Assembly (NCBI RefSeq): GCF_905475345.1
Contig: NC_066587.1
Location: forward strand, 928,070-992,069
Source: Vespula vulgaris
Taxonomy: Eukaryota; Arthropoda; Insecta; Hymenoptera; Vespidae
Direction of reading: 5' to 3'
DNA length: 64,000 bases
Part shown: positions 49,292-61,347 of the stretch, one piece after another
Layout: each line of letters begins with the position of its first letter
How positions within the stretch are numbered: position 1 is the first letter of the stretch
Program-made: the position numbers and the translations under genes
Notes under the pieces: model-generated
Told to the model about the DNA's origin: nothing
Seen by the model: the letters and a program-made list of their open reading frames with translations, nothing else
Database searches by the model: none

Positions 49292-50741
49292 CTACGTAGC
49301 TGCTTCAATTGTCGACGATAGCGCAGGTAATGTTTGAGGTACAAAATTGATCACTTCGTGATAAACAAGTTCTACAAATTATAACGTTCTTGATAAATTA
49401 GTAAATATTACATTATAGCACGTGAAAAATATTTTTGAAAATGCATTATATTACCTTTCCATTTTTCAACAGGTAATTCCATATCCTCAAAACTTTGATC
49501 ATATGGTAACGAAACTGGTTCATCAGTTGGATCAGCATATTGTGCGAGATATGGATGAGCTAATGCTTGTTCGGCCGTAATTCTCCTTTCAGCATCTAAT
49601 TCCAACATTAATTCAAGCAACTCTATTGCTAAAGACAAAGTAAATAATATTAATTATTACGATTGAAAATTTTCATGTGGGTTGAATCAGACATAGATCG
49701 GTGCTTGTTTTGATACAATTAATTTTTTAAGGCAAATATTATTTAGGTAAATATAATACCTAAGGGATTAGCACCGCGAAATACATCTTTAAAATTTTTC
49801 TTCTTCAAGGGTGGTAAACTTTGTATATAGTTTCTGGCCTGCAAAAAGAAATTTATATCGATTGCCTCTTACTTACAATCTGTTACATTGGTCCATATTT
49901 TAAATTAAAAAGTAATCAATATCATATATATAAATGATGAATATAAACGATACATATCTTCGTTTGTATTATAATTACTATAAAATTTTAAAATACATCC
50001 AAATGTTATGACAAATTAATGATTACAAAGAATTCTTTAATTTACCTCTTGACTGGTAATTTTGTTCAAGGTTTCTTCTGTGGGCATACCACAGAGCACA
50101 AGAACTCGTGTTAAGTGGTCAATGTCTGCTTAGCGTTAAGGTAAGTTTGAAAGCATAATTTACTTGAGAAATATATTAATAAATTAGTTTCGCGTTCGAT
50201 CGATTTCTACTTCTAGATACATGCTAAAAAAAGTTTCCGTAACAAAGAATTAGTTAGAGGCATGCAAATGGCATTATAATTTCGTTAAAATAATTGCTCT
50301 TAATATTCACAGCATGATTTTGCAGTTTATATAAAATGTAAATTGTCACAATTTGGGTGTTAAACAATGATAGTAAGGCATATGTTTAAAATGAGAAAAT
50401 TTATACACAAGTGCTGTACTGGAGGAAGATGAAATCGACTTACCGATTCCGATGATATTTTTTGCATAAACTCATCGCGTGGTGTACCCAGTATTTCCAT
50501 TATTAAATTCAGTTGATGAATATCTGCTCTTGCTAAGGTTCCACTAAACTTGTATTAAACTTACTCGAATAATTATGTTAGATTAAGCAGTTTGATGAAA
50601 ATTTCCATAATTAATTTTTTTATATATATATTTAAATCAAAGATTCCTTTGTACTAATCCTTGGTACTACGTTAAATGAGAAAAAATGATGAGAAAAAAA
50701 GATAGAAAGAAAATGAGAGAGAGAATGAAAGAGAGAGAGAG

Positions 50742-50776
<35 letters not shown>

Positions 50777-52658
50777 GAAATGAAAAAATATATATATATA
50801 TACTGGTATAAAAGCAAGTGCAGCATATTATTATTATTATTATTATATTACGTCTAAATAAGCTACGTAGATCCTTAGCAAAAAGCATAGCTTATAGATT
50901 AGGCACATTGCAGCTAGATTATATATGAACGATATTAGATTGTAAATAACAACACAAAGACAATAATAAGGGTGTTTCTCTAGAATGTTGATGTTAGTAA
51001 AGGCGATTAAATGTTATTGACAAAAAGCGAAATCTTACTTAAAATAAATATTATGTATGATAGAGTGAACAATAATTTGAAAGGGATACGATCTGTTCCT
51101 GGAAATAATGTTCTTCCAGTAAGTAATTCTGCCATTATGCATCCAACTGACCAAATATCAACTGAAAATTATAGAAATTATATTTATTTGTAACGTTTAT
51201 AGAAAATGATAAGATAAGTTTCCTAAAACTAACCTGTTTGATTATAATGCATCCAGTTTAACATAATTTCTGGAGCCCTATACCATCGAGTAGCAACGTA
51301 TCCTGTCATTTCATTCTCCGTAGGCCTTGCCAAACCAAAATCTAAAATCTTTAATTCGCAATCTTCGTTTACAGCTATGTTTGATGGCTTCAAATCCTAT
51401 GGAACATAATGATTATATTATATACATTTTTCAAGAATGATCCATTTAATTAGATATAAGAGTCTTACCCTATGGATAATACCCGCAGAATGAATATACT
51501 TCAAGCCTCGAAGAATTTGATATACAAGAAATTGTACATGATCGTCGGACAGTTTTTGCGTTCTGACAATGTTATTGAGATCTGCTCCCATCAGATGCGT
51601 GACTAGGTACCTGTATGAATAATTTCTTATGAAATCACATTCAAATTTTCTCGTAACATTTACAAATTATAAAATATTATTAACGATAAAAAAACTTACA
51701 CGTGTTGAAAATCTTCCAACGACGAAGACGGATGGAATACGTCTAATAGACCGATTACCTGCAAAATAGAACGATATTAATTTTAGATGATATTAAGAAA
51801 CTTAACTACGACATACATAAACAAATTTATTTACTTACATTTTCATGATTCATATGTTTTAACATGCGTAGTTCTCTATATGTACGTTTTGCATGTACAG
51901 CTGACTGAAAAGGCCTAGCTAATTTTTTTATAGCAACTTTTTGGTTAGTCGTTGTATCTACTGCAGAACTGAAAATTTTAAAGAAAAAAATATAAGATCC
52001 AATGCGTTATTAAAAATGTAAATTAAAAAAGCCTAAATTTTTCAAGACGGTTATAATAGATAAAAGTTTTAAATAGAATTCTTCTGTATGTTCGGCCAAT
52101 GAAAAGTATTGTCAAATAATCTAATTATATTCAGCTTGCCACTAAAATAGAACATTCGTACGATGTTCTAAAATTATTTGTTTATTACTTTTTTTCTAAA
52201 ATACTTTCAATACCAAAACAAAAAATGTAACATTTAACATGATTAAAATATAAAAAAAAAAAAAAAATTAATAAAACACCAAAAACGTCAAAATAACGAT
52301 TGATTCAATTTAACATATATATCATTGATATATTATCATTAATATCAGAACAGTATGAAAAAAATTCAACAATTATTTGTTAAAGAAAAAATTACCAAAA
52401 AAAAAAAAGAAAAGAAAAAAGAAAAAAGATAAGAAAAAGAAAGAATCTTTTGAAACAATGTAATTATTCGCGTTAATGATCATTCTACAATGATTTATCT
52501 ATACGATCATTGTAACATATATACATATATAATTATTTAATTTTTTTCGCTTACCAAACTTGACCATAAGCTCCCGAACCTACGGGAGTAAGCATTTGAT
52601 ATCGTTCTGGTACCTCCCATTCCGTCCTATTGATTTCAATTCTATGAAACTGTGGCAT
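49292..52658 (-). CDS. p38b: p38 MAP kinase, complete, 10 exon slots with an alternative pair
   Basis: Exons (minus) are 52658-52555, 51968-51839, 51758-51700, 51610-51469, 51396-51234, 51161-51090, then either 50523-50444 or 50125-50046, then 49838-49760, 49628-49455 and 49371-49292. With either alternative exon the frame closes at 360 aa, exactly the length of human p38 alpha. Landmarks are the glycine loop G27-S-G-A-Y-G, the ATP lysine K49, H144-R-D146, D164-F-G166, the activation motif T176-G-Y178 (TGY marks the p38 class) and the C-terminal ELVYHEVINF and LPALSSTIEAAT. It is a cytoplasmic/nuclear stress kinase activated by MKK3/6-type kinases, acting in stress and immune responses. The symbol follows the closest Drosophila gene and is the least certain part. 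Confidence 0.97.
50046..50125 (-). CDS. p38b: p38 alternative exon 7b (80 nt)
   Basis: It has an AG acceptor at 50126-50127, a GTAAAT donor at 50045 and the same length (80 nt) and entry phase as exon 7a. It encodes HIDHLTRVLVLCGMPTEETL plus NKITSQE, replacing residues 224-250. Including both exons would shift the frame, so they must be used one at a time. The position matches the mutually exclusive exon pair of vertebrate MAPK14 (CSBP1/CSBP2). Confidence 0.88.
50444..50523 (-). CDS. p38b: p38 alternative exon 7a (80 nt)
   Basis: It has an AG acceptor at 50524-50525 and a GTAAGT donor at 50443. It encodes HIHQLNLIMEILGTPRDEFM plus QKISSES. This version is the closer of the two to the usual MAP kinase sequence. 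It lies 318 bp upstream of exon 7b in the direction of transcription. Confidence 0.92.
50737..50775. repeat. (GATA)n microsatellite in p38 intron 6
   Basis: GAGA grading into GATA repeats, about eight copies, between exon 6 and exon 7a of p38. Confidence 0.93.
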
Positions 52659-55577
52659 GCTACAAGACTTTTTTTAACCAAACTTTCAAGTTTATGATAA
52701 CGCACGACGACTACGTGCACGCACCACCACTATTACTACTACTACTAAATTACTTACTATACACGAGAAAAAAGTCAATAAGAATGAAGGAAAGGCTTGA
52801 AATAATGACACCAGTTAAAAGATTTAACATTTAAAGATAACCCGATCATCTCCGAATCATTCTAACATTAAATGACGATTAATTTCACGATACTTGGAAA
52901 ACATCGATGTTCGATCGATCGTAACATATCGATTCAATAGAAATTTTAATCTTAACATGTTAATTTCCACTCACACACATATTATATATGTACTACATAC
53001 GCCGAACGCGAAAGGGGAAAGCTCTTTTAAAAGATCGATTAACGTGACCGTATATACATACAGGTTTAGGCTTATTTTCGTCGAAACAAACTAGAATTGG
53101 CCCCGGTTAATAGCCAATGACAAAAGAGATTTATTTACTAACCAATTACGAAGCTACGAAAGAAGTCAAAAATCACGACAGATTAGTGAAAACGTGAAAC
53201 AATCGTTTGCTTGTATATTCATGCGAATCGACTAAAACTGTATATTAATTTATTTTTCATTACCGTCTTACAGTAAATAATAACTATTATCGATAATCGT
53301 TATAATTTTATTGAGAGAAACAATTTTATCTGTACGATTAAGAAAATCTATAACAATGTAAGTTTCAGACGAACGTTAGGTTAAACTTGACCTAGTTTTA
53401 AATTTATCCGTTAACGGCGCCACGATCGATTACTTCGTGCATACATATATTTCATCATACATCTACCGCAAAATCGACCAAAAATATATATTAATTATTT
53501 TCTATTACTATTCGTACGATAAACAATAATTATTGTCAATAATAATAATTATTATTATTATTTGGTTTAGAGAAACGATTTTATCGATACGATTAATAAA
53601 ACGTGAAATACGAAATTGACAAACGTTAGATTAAATTTTGATATAGTTTCAAATTTGTCCGCTAACGACGCTACGATCGATCACTACGACCATATATATA
53701 TTTCATCATATACCACAGATAGTTATTTGTTCGTTCATATCACATTTGTTGTTATTCGTATGAGCAAAGTAGGAAGCTTATTGCATTTTAATTAGAACGA
53801 AAGTATTTCGAGCTTGAAGCATACACATAACCTTAATAATTATTAACAATACTGTCTTTATTTTCTCTTCGAACGTTCTATATCCTTCTTACATATAACA
53901 TTTAATGTAATACGTCGAGTATTTACGTATTTAACGGACACATGACTCATATATGGGGGTTTTTTATACAAAATTTACGTCATACTCCTTTGCGCGACAG
54001 TTTTATCTCTTCCTTCCCCCTCCACTCTCCTTTATAGACCCACTCTTACAAAATATGTGGTGCGCGCGCATGCACATGCACGAGAAAGAGAGAGAGAGGG
54101 AGAGTTTGTCAGTTTTTCATGCGTAATTATTCTCTATCAAACGTGTATAAATGAAACAGAGAAAGGGAAATCTCTAGTCTAATAGTTTTAATTTATATAT
54201 ATTTATATATATATATATGTGTGTGCGTGTATATGAATATATATACTCCGTAGTGTACGTGTATATGTTCGATATCAGTGAACTAATTGTGTAAAATGAA
54301 CCGCGAATTTTAGTTTTCCTTTTTTATATATACGTGTATATATTTTTTTCTTTTTTTATAAAGAAGAAGTTATGTTCCATTGTAAGTAATTATATTACAT
54401 ATAGTACGCGTAATTAGATTTTCTATGCGATATTAAATTCGTTTGAAAAGAATTACAATTTCATAGAAGAGATCTAACCAATATAGGTCTACATACATAC
54501 ATACATACACACATACATACATCATACATACATACATCATACATACATATATATATAATTGTTATATTTATTTACGAGATGGCGTTTGTAGTTGCTATTG
54601 GTAATCAGTTTTTAACGGATTAAACTATTTAAAAATACGGCTTATCAGTTGAAGATCATGCATGCGATACGTACGTGTATACGATAGTATGCAAGAATAA
54701 AAAAATCAAGTGGATTAAAATTCTTTTTTTTTTTTTTTTGTAAGAAATATTACAGGAGGGTAGATACTATAATTTCATCTAACGGAAAGTTCCCAGGAAA
54801 TAATGCATTGAAATTTGTATTAGTCCTTTCTTTTTTTTTTATTTATTTATTTATTTATTCCGAGGATTTTTCTTCTTTATTTTTCCTTTTTTCTTCTCCA
54901 CCCTCTTTTTTCCTTTTTTTTATTCACATTACACAATAAAAAAAATTTTTGATTGCAATATAACAGATAAACGGAATGTGACGTTATGCAATATCTTTTT
55001 TATATTCGTCGTCGTAATATTTTTTAACGAAACGAATAGAATATTTGAGAGAATATTTTAATTAACGATCAAATATATATATATATATATGTATATACAT
55101 TTATAAAGATTTTGGTTTGATTCTGTCATGTGTAAGAGAAATTTTTGAATGTATTCAAAGTTTTAGATATATTCTATATTTTGAATTGATATTATTAATT
55201 AATTAATTGTGTATAGTTCCTATTGCTAGATACTTTTTATTTTGGGGGATTTTCTGAAAATTTCATTTCTGAATCATAATAAGTAAGGAAAGAGAGAGAG
55301 AGAGAGAGATAGAGAGAGACAAGACTAGAAATAGGAATTCAGTGAGAGGGCTGTTTTCCCACCTTAGTGGAGGGGACTATTTTTAGCTATACTTGGACAT
55401 ATGCTTCTGTTAATTCAAGCCAAAGATTTTTGGTCGACTCCTAGTGTGGCTTTAGTACAGTACAGAATTCTGAACTGTATATTTTGTTTTAATTTAAGTA
55501 TTTAGAGATAATATTAAATTATTATTATTATTTGTCATTTATGTAAATAGATTATTATATCATAACTTGGCAGGAAA
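52659..55577. other. Spacer between divergent p38 and SUN genes
   Basis: No supported coding exon. It contains AT-rich DNA, a CATA repeat (54491-54549), a GA run (54085-54103), ATTT repeats (about 54838-54860) and a GA run (55290-55318). A CAG at 55571-55573, four bases before the SUN gene ATG, ends an acceptor-like tract, so the SUN gene probably has a non-coding first exon upstream in this interval. Confidence 0.6.
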
Positions 55578-58205
55578 ATGGAAAGTGAACAGCATCATTA
55601 TGAATTACGGAGTAGAAGTAGATCTCGTTCTCATACACCATTGGTTTTAAATCGTGTCATATTGGACACCGAACAAGCGGAACATCATTATGACTTGAGA
55701 AGTAAGAGTAGAGAACGATCGCATACTCCTGCAGACGCTACAAGCGCTAGAAGATCCGGTAGTAGATCGATGTACGCTTTAATTATATTTTTATGAGAAT
55801 AGATAAATAGGATGATTTGTATTCAATGGTTTTTTGTTATTTTCTTCTATCGTTAAAATTTTAGGCCTGGTAGTGCCAGCAAAACGCGCGATCAAAATAT
55901 GCAGGCAATAATTGAAAACGAACAAGAACCTATATCGGAAATTACATCTGAAAGTCAAAGTAAACAATCTGATAGTTCTGTGTTTGTGGCATCTAAAAAG
56001 TTAGAACGACGGTCTGAACGTCAGAGAGCTAAACGACAAATATTTGTTAATGGACAAGATGACACCAAAGAAGAAACAAGCTATAATTTGCCAGAACAAG
56101 TACGTAAAAGTGTGACGCCACATAGAGTACTCACAAGTGATTATTCTTCGGAAGAAGGAGAAAGAGAAGATTTGCCAAGTAGACCTGGATCTGCCTATGA
56201 AATATATAAACAAGCTGGAGAATGGTGGAAGTAAGTAAAATTTTAAAGTTACTCTATATTTTGATCTATGTGTGTTTGTTTGTGTTCATAATCAAGAAGG
56301 GTAACTATGTTTGTAAACAAGTATTTTGTCATATGAGAATATTCCATCAAAAAAAGGAAAACAAGAAATAATTCTAATATCGTTAAATCGAAATTGTCCT
56401 CTAAGATTCAAAAGTAAACAAATCTGTATCCGTAAACTTTCTTAACTTCGTCTATATTTTTCCAAAAAACTATATACTTTTCTTGTTATTTCAGCAAATT
56501 TCCAAAAACAGATTATACGTATTCACAAAAGTCACAATGTCGTTATGAGATAGCGCCAGGTATACTTGCGATGCCTAATATGTCCAGACGTTCAATACAT
56601 TCAGATGGCAGTAATAATATCAGTAGTACAGTATCAACCAATCAGGAAAGTTTGAGGCAATCGTCTTTAGCTACATCTGAAAGTGGATTAGGTGACACTG
56701 TAGATTCTTCTGGTCTTAAAGATACAATTGATCAAAACCTCATAGTAAGTTTGATGGTATAACGTTGCCTAAATTTTCAAATATCGATTTAGGAAATGTC
56801 TAATATATTGTTTTTTTCTAATGAAACGCAGACTATAGGTGATTTATCTGCTTCATCGCACACCAGTGTTTCTAATTTTGCAACGAGATCAACAATGTTC
56901 AAAAAAACACATATCGAACAATACACAATGCATAGAGAAGTAATTTATACAAAACCTGTAGATTCTTTAAATGTCCGACAAAGGTTTGTAATTGATTTTA
57001 AATATAGATAAGATGAGATGGTATATTTATTTTAATAATCCAAGTGATATTTACATTTAAGAAATATTATTTTGACTAGGTACCCTTTATGGGGGAAGAC
57101 GTCTGTAGATTATGATGATACTCATAAATACGATTCTGATACAGAGTTAAATGAAATCATGCCTTCAACCTCAATTAAAAATACTCAAAGATGGAAGGTC
57201 ACGCAACAATTTTTAAGATTTAATACACTTATTGTAGCTTGGTTTCTTAAGTCGCTTGAATTTCTCAAACTTAGAACGTCCAGAAAAAGAGAATATTATA
57301 CTCATCATGAACGGATTCGTTATAATGGTATCGTTATTTCTTAATTACTTCAATATATTATATTGAAAATGAAATAGAGCAAATCAACGATGTTTTTGAT
57401 TTATATGTAGAATCATATTGGAGCAAACCATGGTGGTTTATCGCGCGGTCTATTTACTTAGTTTTAATCAAACTACTTTGGTTTGATTGTTGGGTATTGA
57501 GCAGATTTTCAGGTATAAGGAAACGTATATTTGGATCCAAAGTTGCATGGATTTCCATAATTCCATTACTTCTTTTGGCTGGTAAGTTTTTCATTAATTA
57601 TAATTACATTTTGTTTTTGAAAACCTTCACTTAAAATTTTAATATTACATAAAACATTAATATTCTTTCGATTATCCAAACTAATAGTTTTTTCATTAGC
57701 GTCTTTCATGGAAGAACACCAGAAAGACAGGTAAACCTAGACTGGCCTGCCTCTTCGTTTTGTTGCAGGTGCTTACTTCATGTTAAAGCATTCCTTTATC
57801 TGCCTGGACTATCTACACAATATTCACTATGGTGTCACCGAGACGATTTATTATATTTTTGATGAAATTGCCAAGCTAATGTTATCTGTATACGAGTTCT
57901 TTTCAAAATATTTTACATCCATTACATATTATTTCATGGAACATGTACCTAGTTTGAACGTGTCTTTGCCAGAAGTACCTAGCACTGTTTGGGATTTGAT
58001 TTGGTGATTAACTGAAAGTTACATTCACATAAAAAACTAGGGCCTTTTGGGCACGACCGTCAATGCATTAAATTTTTAATTTGAAAAAAGATTTGATATC
58101 TAGAGATTTATCACAACATATATCTTTGCATTTTATATCAATCTAAAATTGCAATGAATATAATTACACGTGATATGAAAATTCTCTGTAAAATTTTGGT
58201 TTGTA

Positions 58206-58243
<38 letters not shown>

Positions 58244-61200
58244 GCAATAAATTTTTGGTTTTGGGATCATCATTTTAAAAAGCTTCAAGCAGACACTTTT
58301 TGTAATGATGATTCCATAAGCCATTCCGACGTTGCGGTCGTGCCTAAAAATGTTTATACGTTTGTCAGTAATATTAATTATGTATACAAGTTTAAATTTG
58401 CTGTTACTGATTTCTTCACATAACTTACTAGTTTTTTTTTCTTTTTTTTTTTAACATTTGCTTGCTTGTAAATAATGTGTTTGCCCAACGATATATTTTT
58501 ACAATACTTATTTGTTAACATTTTTTGAGTGTTTGGGGCATTATCTTATATTTATCCTATATCTCTTCTTTTAAAAGTATAATATATTTTTTCTACTTTT
58601 GTTGTTTTCTTTTTTCTTTCTTTCTTTTTCTTTTTTTTTTTTTTGCATAATATTCTATGTGTCATTTGTTGCTTATATACTTCTGAAGTATATTTTAGAT
58701 AATATTTTCATTGATTGCTTTATTTCTTTGTTTTTGAATTTATTTAATTATGTTTGTTATAAATTTGTATAAAAAAAAAAAAAAAATATTATATATCGAT
58801 ACGTACGCCTATAAAATAGAGCACTTAATTTATTAATATAATTTATATGTAAGTATATATACATATATATATATATATGTATATGCATTTTCTTGCTATC
58901 CTCAATTTTGTTGATTGAAATCTACTAATACCTATAAATGTTGCTTTTATTTGATTTTTCATCTTGAATTGTTTAATCAATTTTAAAGATTTATTTTTAT
59001 GCTGGTGACAAAAAATAATGATTATTATATTTCTGTAATCGTCTTATTATTTTTGTATTAATTAAACAAAAGTAATAATATTGACTTTCAGTTAATCATA
59101 TTGTAAATAGTCTTATTCCTTACATGGTTTTTATGAAGTCTCCGTGTAAGCACGTTCATACTTCATAAATTAATTTTTTTCCATGTAACGTAACAGTGAT
59201 CACAATAAATAAATGAGTTTGTATAGAGTGAGATAACGTCATGGTGTCACTTATGTGTTTTTTTTTTAAATTTGTAAAAAAAAGAAAAATTACATATGTG
59301 ATGGGAGAAGGATAGAAGGAGGATAATTCAACTGGTGATAAGGCGGAATTTCTTACAATTAGCCTCAACAACTTGGGCATGCAAGCGATCAATCATCAGA
59401 TTGGTGAGTTCCTTCGTCTATCCTTCTCTCAGTTACCGTATTGGATTATGCATCAGTTTCTGTTTTATTAATTTTTTTAAAATAATTATTGTATCACATA
59501 CAAAATTAATATGCAAAGATATCAAATTGTATATATCAAATTTATTTTCTTCTTACCTTTGATACCAATACTGTAACTAGAGAATGGAGTAATAATTGTA
59601 ATATATTCAATTGTCTGTTTTTAGGAAATTTTATCGTTACCATAAACATTATTGCAGGTTATTGGAGTATGCCATACGTTCAATCATTCCTTTCTACTTT
59701 CGAAGTTCAAACGGCAAGTAACAATGAAATAAATACAATATTAGAAAATGTACAAAGGCTAACGCAAAAAAGTGCACAAAATGATGAGTATTCGTCTAGC
59801 GACTATAATTTAAATGTAATAATCAATAGATTAAACAACAGAATTACTGAACTGGAAGAGAAGGATTCTTATCAAACTGTAAATATATTTTTTCTATTTT
59901 CACTTATAAGAATTAATGTTAAATTATTTCAACTTGTATATATATATTTTATATGTATATTTTTAGGAGTACCTAATAAACATTAGTCAGATGTTGCAAA
60001 ATCCAAAGGAAAATGAAATCGATGTTTGGCAAAAAGTTAATGTAAGTGAATGATAATGTCGATACCTATATGTAATTCATACGATCAAACTGTAACTCAA
60101 AATTTTATTCTTTTAGGGAAAAATAATGGATATAGAAGATAGACTAAATAATCTTAAAACCGATACGAGTAATGTAGTTGTGGAACTTCAAACTTTGCGT
60201 GAGCTTTATTCGCAGTTAAAAATTTGTTGTGATACAAATAAACAGCTTCTTGTACCTGAAACTTTACGCAAAGAGATTGATAATATCTTAGGAGAATATT
60301 TGGGGAGTATTGTCTCTAAAAAGGATTTATCCGTGATCATTGAAAAATTAAAAAAAATACCTATGGATAGAGGTTTGTTAATAAACATTTTTTTAACTAA
60401 ATATATAAGACATCGTATCGTTAATACGATTTGTACAAAATAATTATAGATGATTCAATTGGTGCTAACTATGTCATTAAAGAAGATGGTGCGTTGGATG
60501 AGAAAATTCTCAAAATAATAAATGATAGATTAAAGATATACGATGCAGATAAAACTGGACGTGTAGATTATGCTTTGGAGACGGCAGGTGAAGTTCATTG
60601 TTGTAAAATAAAATAATATTTTCATTATATTGATCTTTATGATAATCAAACATTTCATTTTTAGGAGGAGAAATTATTAGTACACGATGTACTCAAACAT
60701 ATGGCGTAAAATCAAGGGTTTTAAAACTTTTAGGTCTTACAATTTATTCTGAAAATAATAATCCTCGAACAGTGATACAAAGAAATCCGATACAACCTGG
60801 TGCTTGTTGGCCTTTTCAAGGTTTCCCAGGATACTTGTTGATAAAACTGCGAAACTTTATTTATGTAACTGGCTTTACTATTGAGCATGTAGCTAAATCT
60901 ATATTACCAAGTGAAAAAATGGAAAGTGCACCACGTAAATTCAATGTTTGGGTAATTTACATATGTATTTTATATTCTCCTCTCTTTCACATATATTTTT
61001 ATATAACACATATTTATTCACGCATATGATCGCATCTCGTAGGGTTTAATCGATCAAAATGATCCTGAACCAGTTATGTTTGGTGATTATGAATTCACAG
61101 ACTCCGACGAGAATTTGCAATATTTTCCTGTACAGGTAAGTTAAATCTGTGAATTTGAGATTGAAAAAAAAAAAATAATAAACTTTTTACATATTGCATA

Positions 61201-61347
61201 TATTCATTCTTTTTTTTTTTTGTTTTCATACAGAATACACAGATAGTAAAACCATACGAGTACATAGAATTAAGAATTCATAGTAATCACGGAGAACTGG
61301 AATACACGTGCTTATATAGATTTCGTGTTCATGGTAAACCTGCATAA
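55578..61347 (+). CDS. koi: SUN-domain nuclear envelope protein (klaroid/SUN1-like), 15 exons
   Basis: Exons are 55578-55771, 55865-56230, 56495-56744, 56832-56983, 57080-57327, 57411-57581, 57769-58003, 59363-59403, 59658-59878, 59967-60041, 60117-60372, 60450-60587, 60665-60951, 61043-61135 and 61234-61347. Phases close at 946 aa. The N-terminus (nucleoplasmic) is Ser/Arg-rich and carries two copies of HHYxLRSxSRxRSHTP. Hydrophobic segments occur at about 411-433 and 447-468 (VAWISIIPLLLLAGAYFML). Lumenal coiled coils follow (about 555-740). The SUN domain runs from about 776 to the end, with GARxDYALxxAGG-like DYALETAGGEIISTRCTQTY, GACWPFQGFPGYLLIKL and the terminal YRFRVHGKP. SUN proteins sit in the inner nuclear membrane as trimers and bind KASH proteins to form LINC bridges for nuclear positioning. 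The 41-nt exon 8 was inferred because it alone restores the frame. Confidence 0.93.
58045..58350. mobile_element. Inverted-repeat element (about 306 bp) in SUN gene intron 7
   Basis: TTTTGGGCACGACCGTCAAT at the left mirrors GTTGCGGTCGTGCCTAAAAA at the right (core GGCACGACCG / CGGTCGTGCC). The interior has a 30-bp poly-T tract and a chance open frame. It is non-coding and MITE-sized, with ends unlike the GGGTGG family. It lies inside the 1.36-kb intron between exons 7 and 8, the largest intron of the gene. Confidence 0.6.
59363..59403 (+). CDS. koi: SUN gene micro-exon 8 (41 nt)
   Basis: The acceptor TTTCTTACAATTAG and donor GTGAGT frame a 41-nt exon encoding LNNLGMQAINHQI. Its entry phase 2 and exit phase 1 exactly bridge exon 7 and exon 9, which are otherwise out of frame. 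Joining 7 to 9 directly reaches a stop after about 20 codons. It was not validated by alignment. Confidence 0.65.

Noticed and set aside
58154..58423. 89-aa frame with protein-like WFWDHHFKKLQADTFCNDD, considered as a SUN gene exon
   Set aside because: It lies largely inside the inverted-repeat element, its entry phase does not match exon 7, and it contains a poly-T-coded Phe run.
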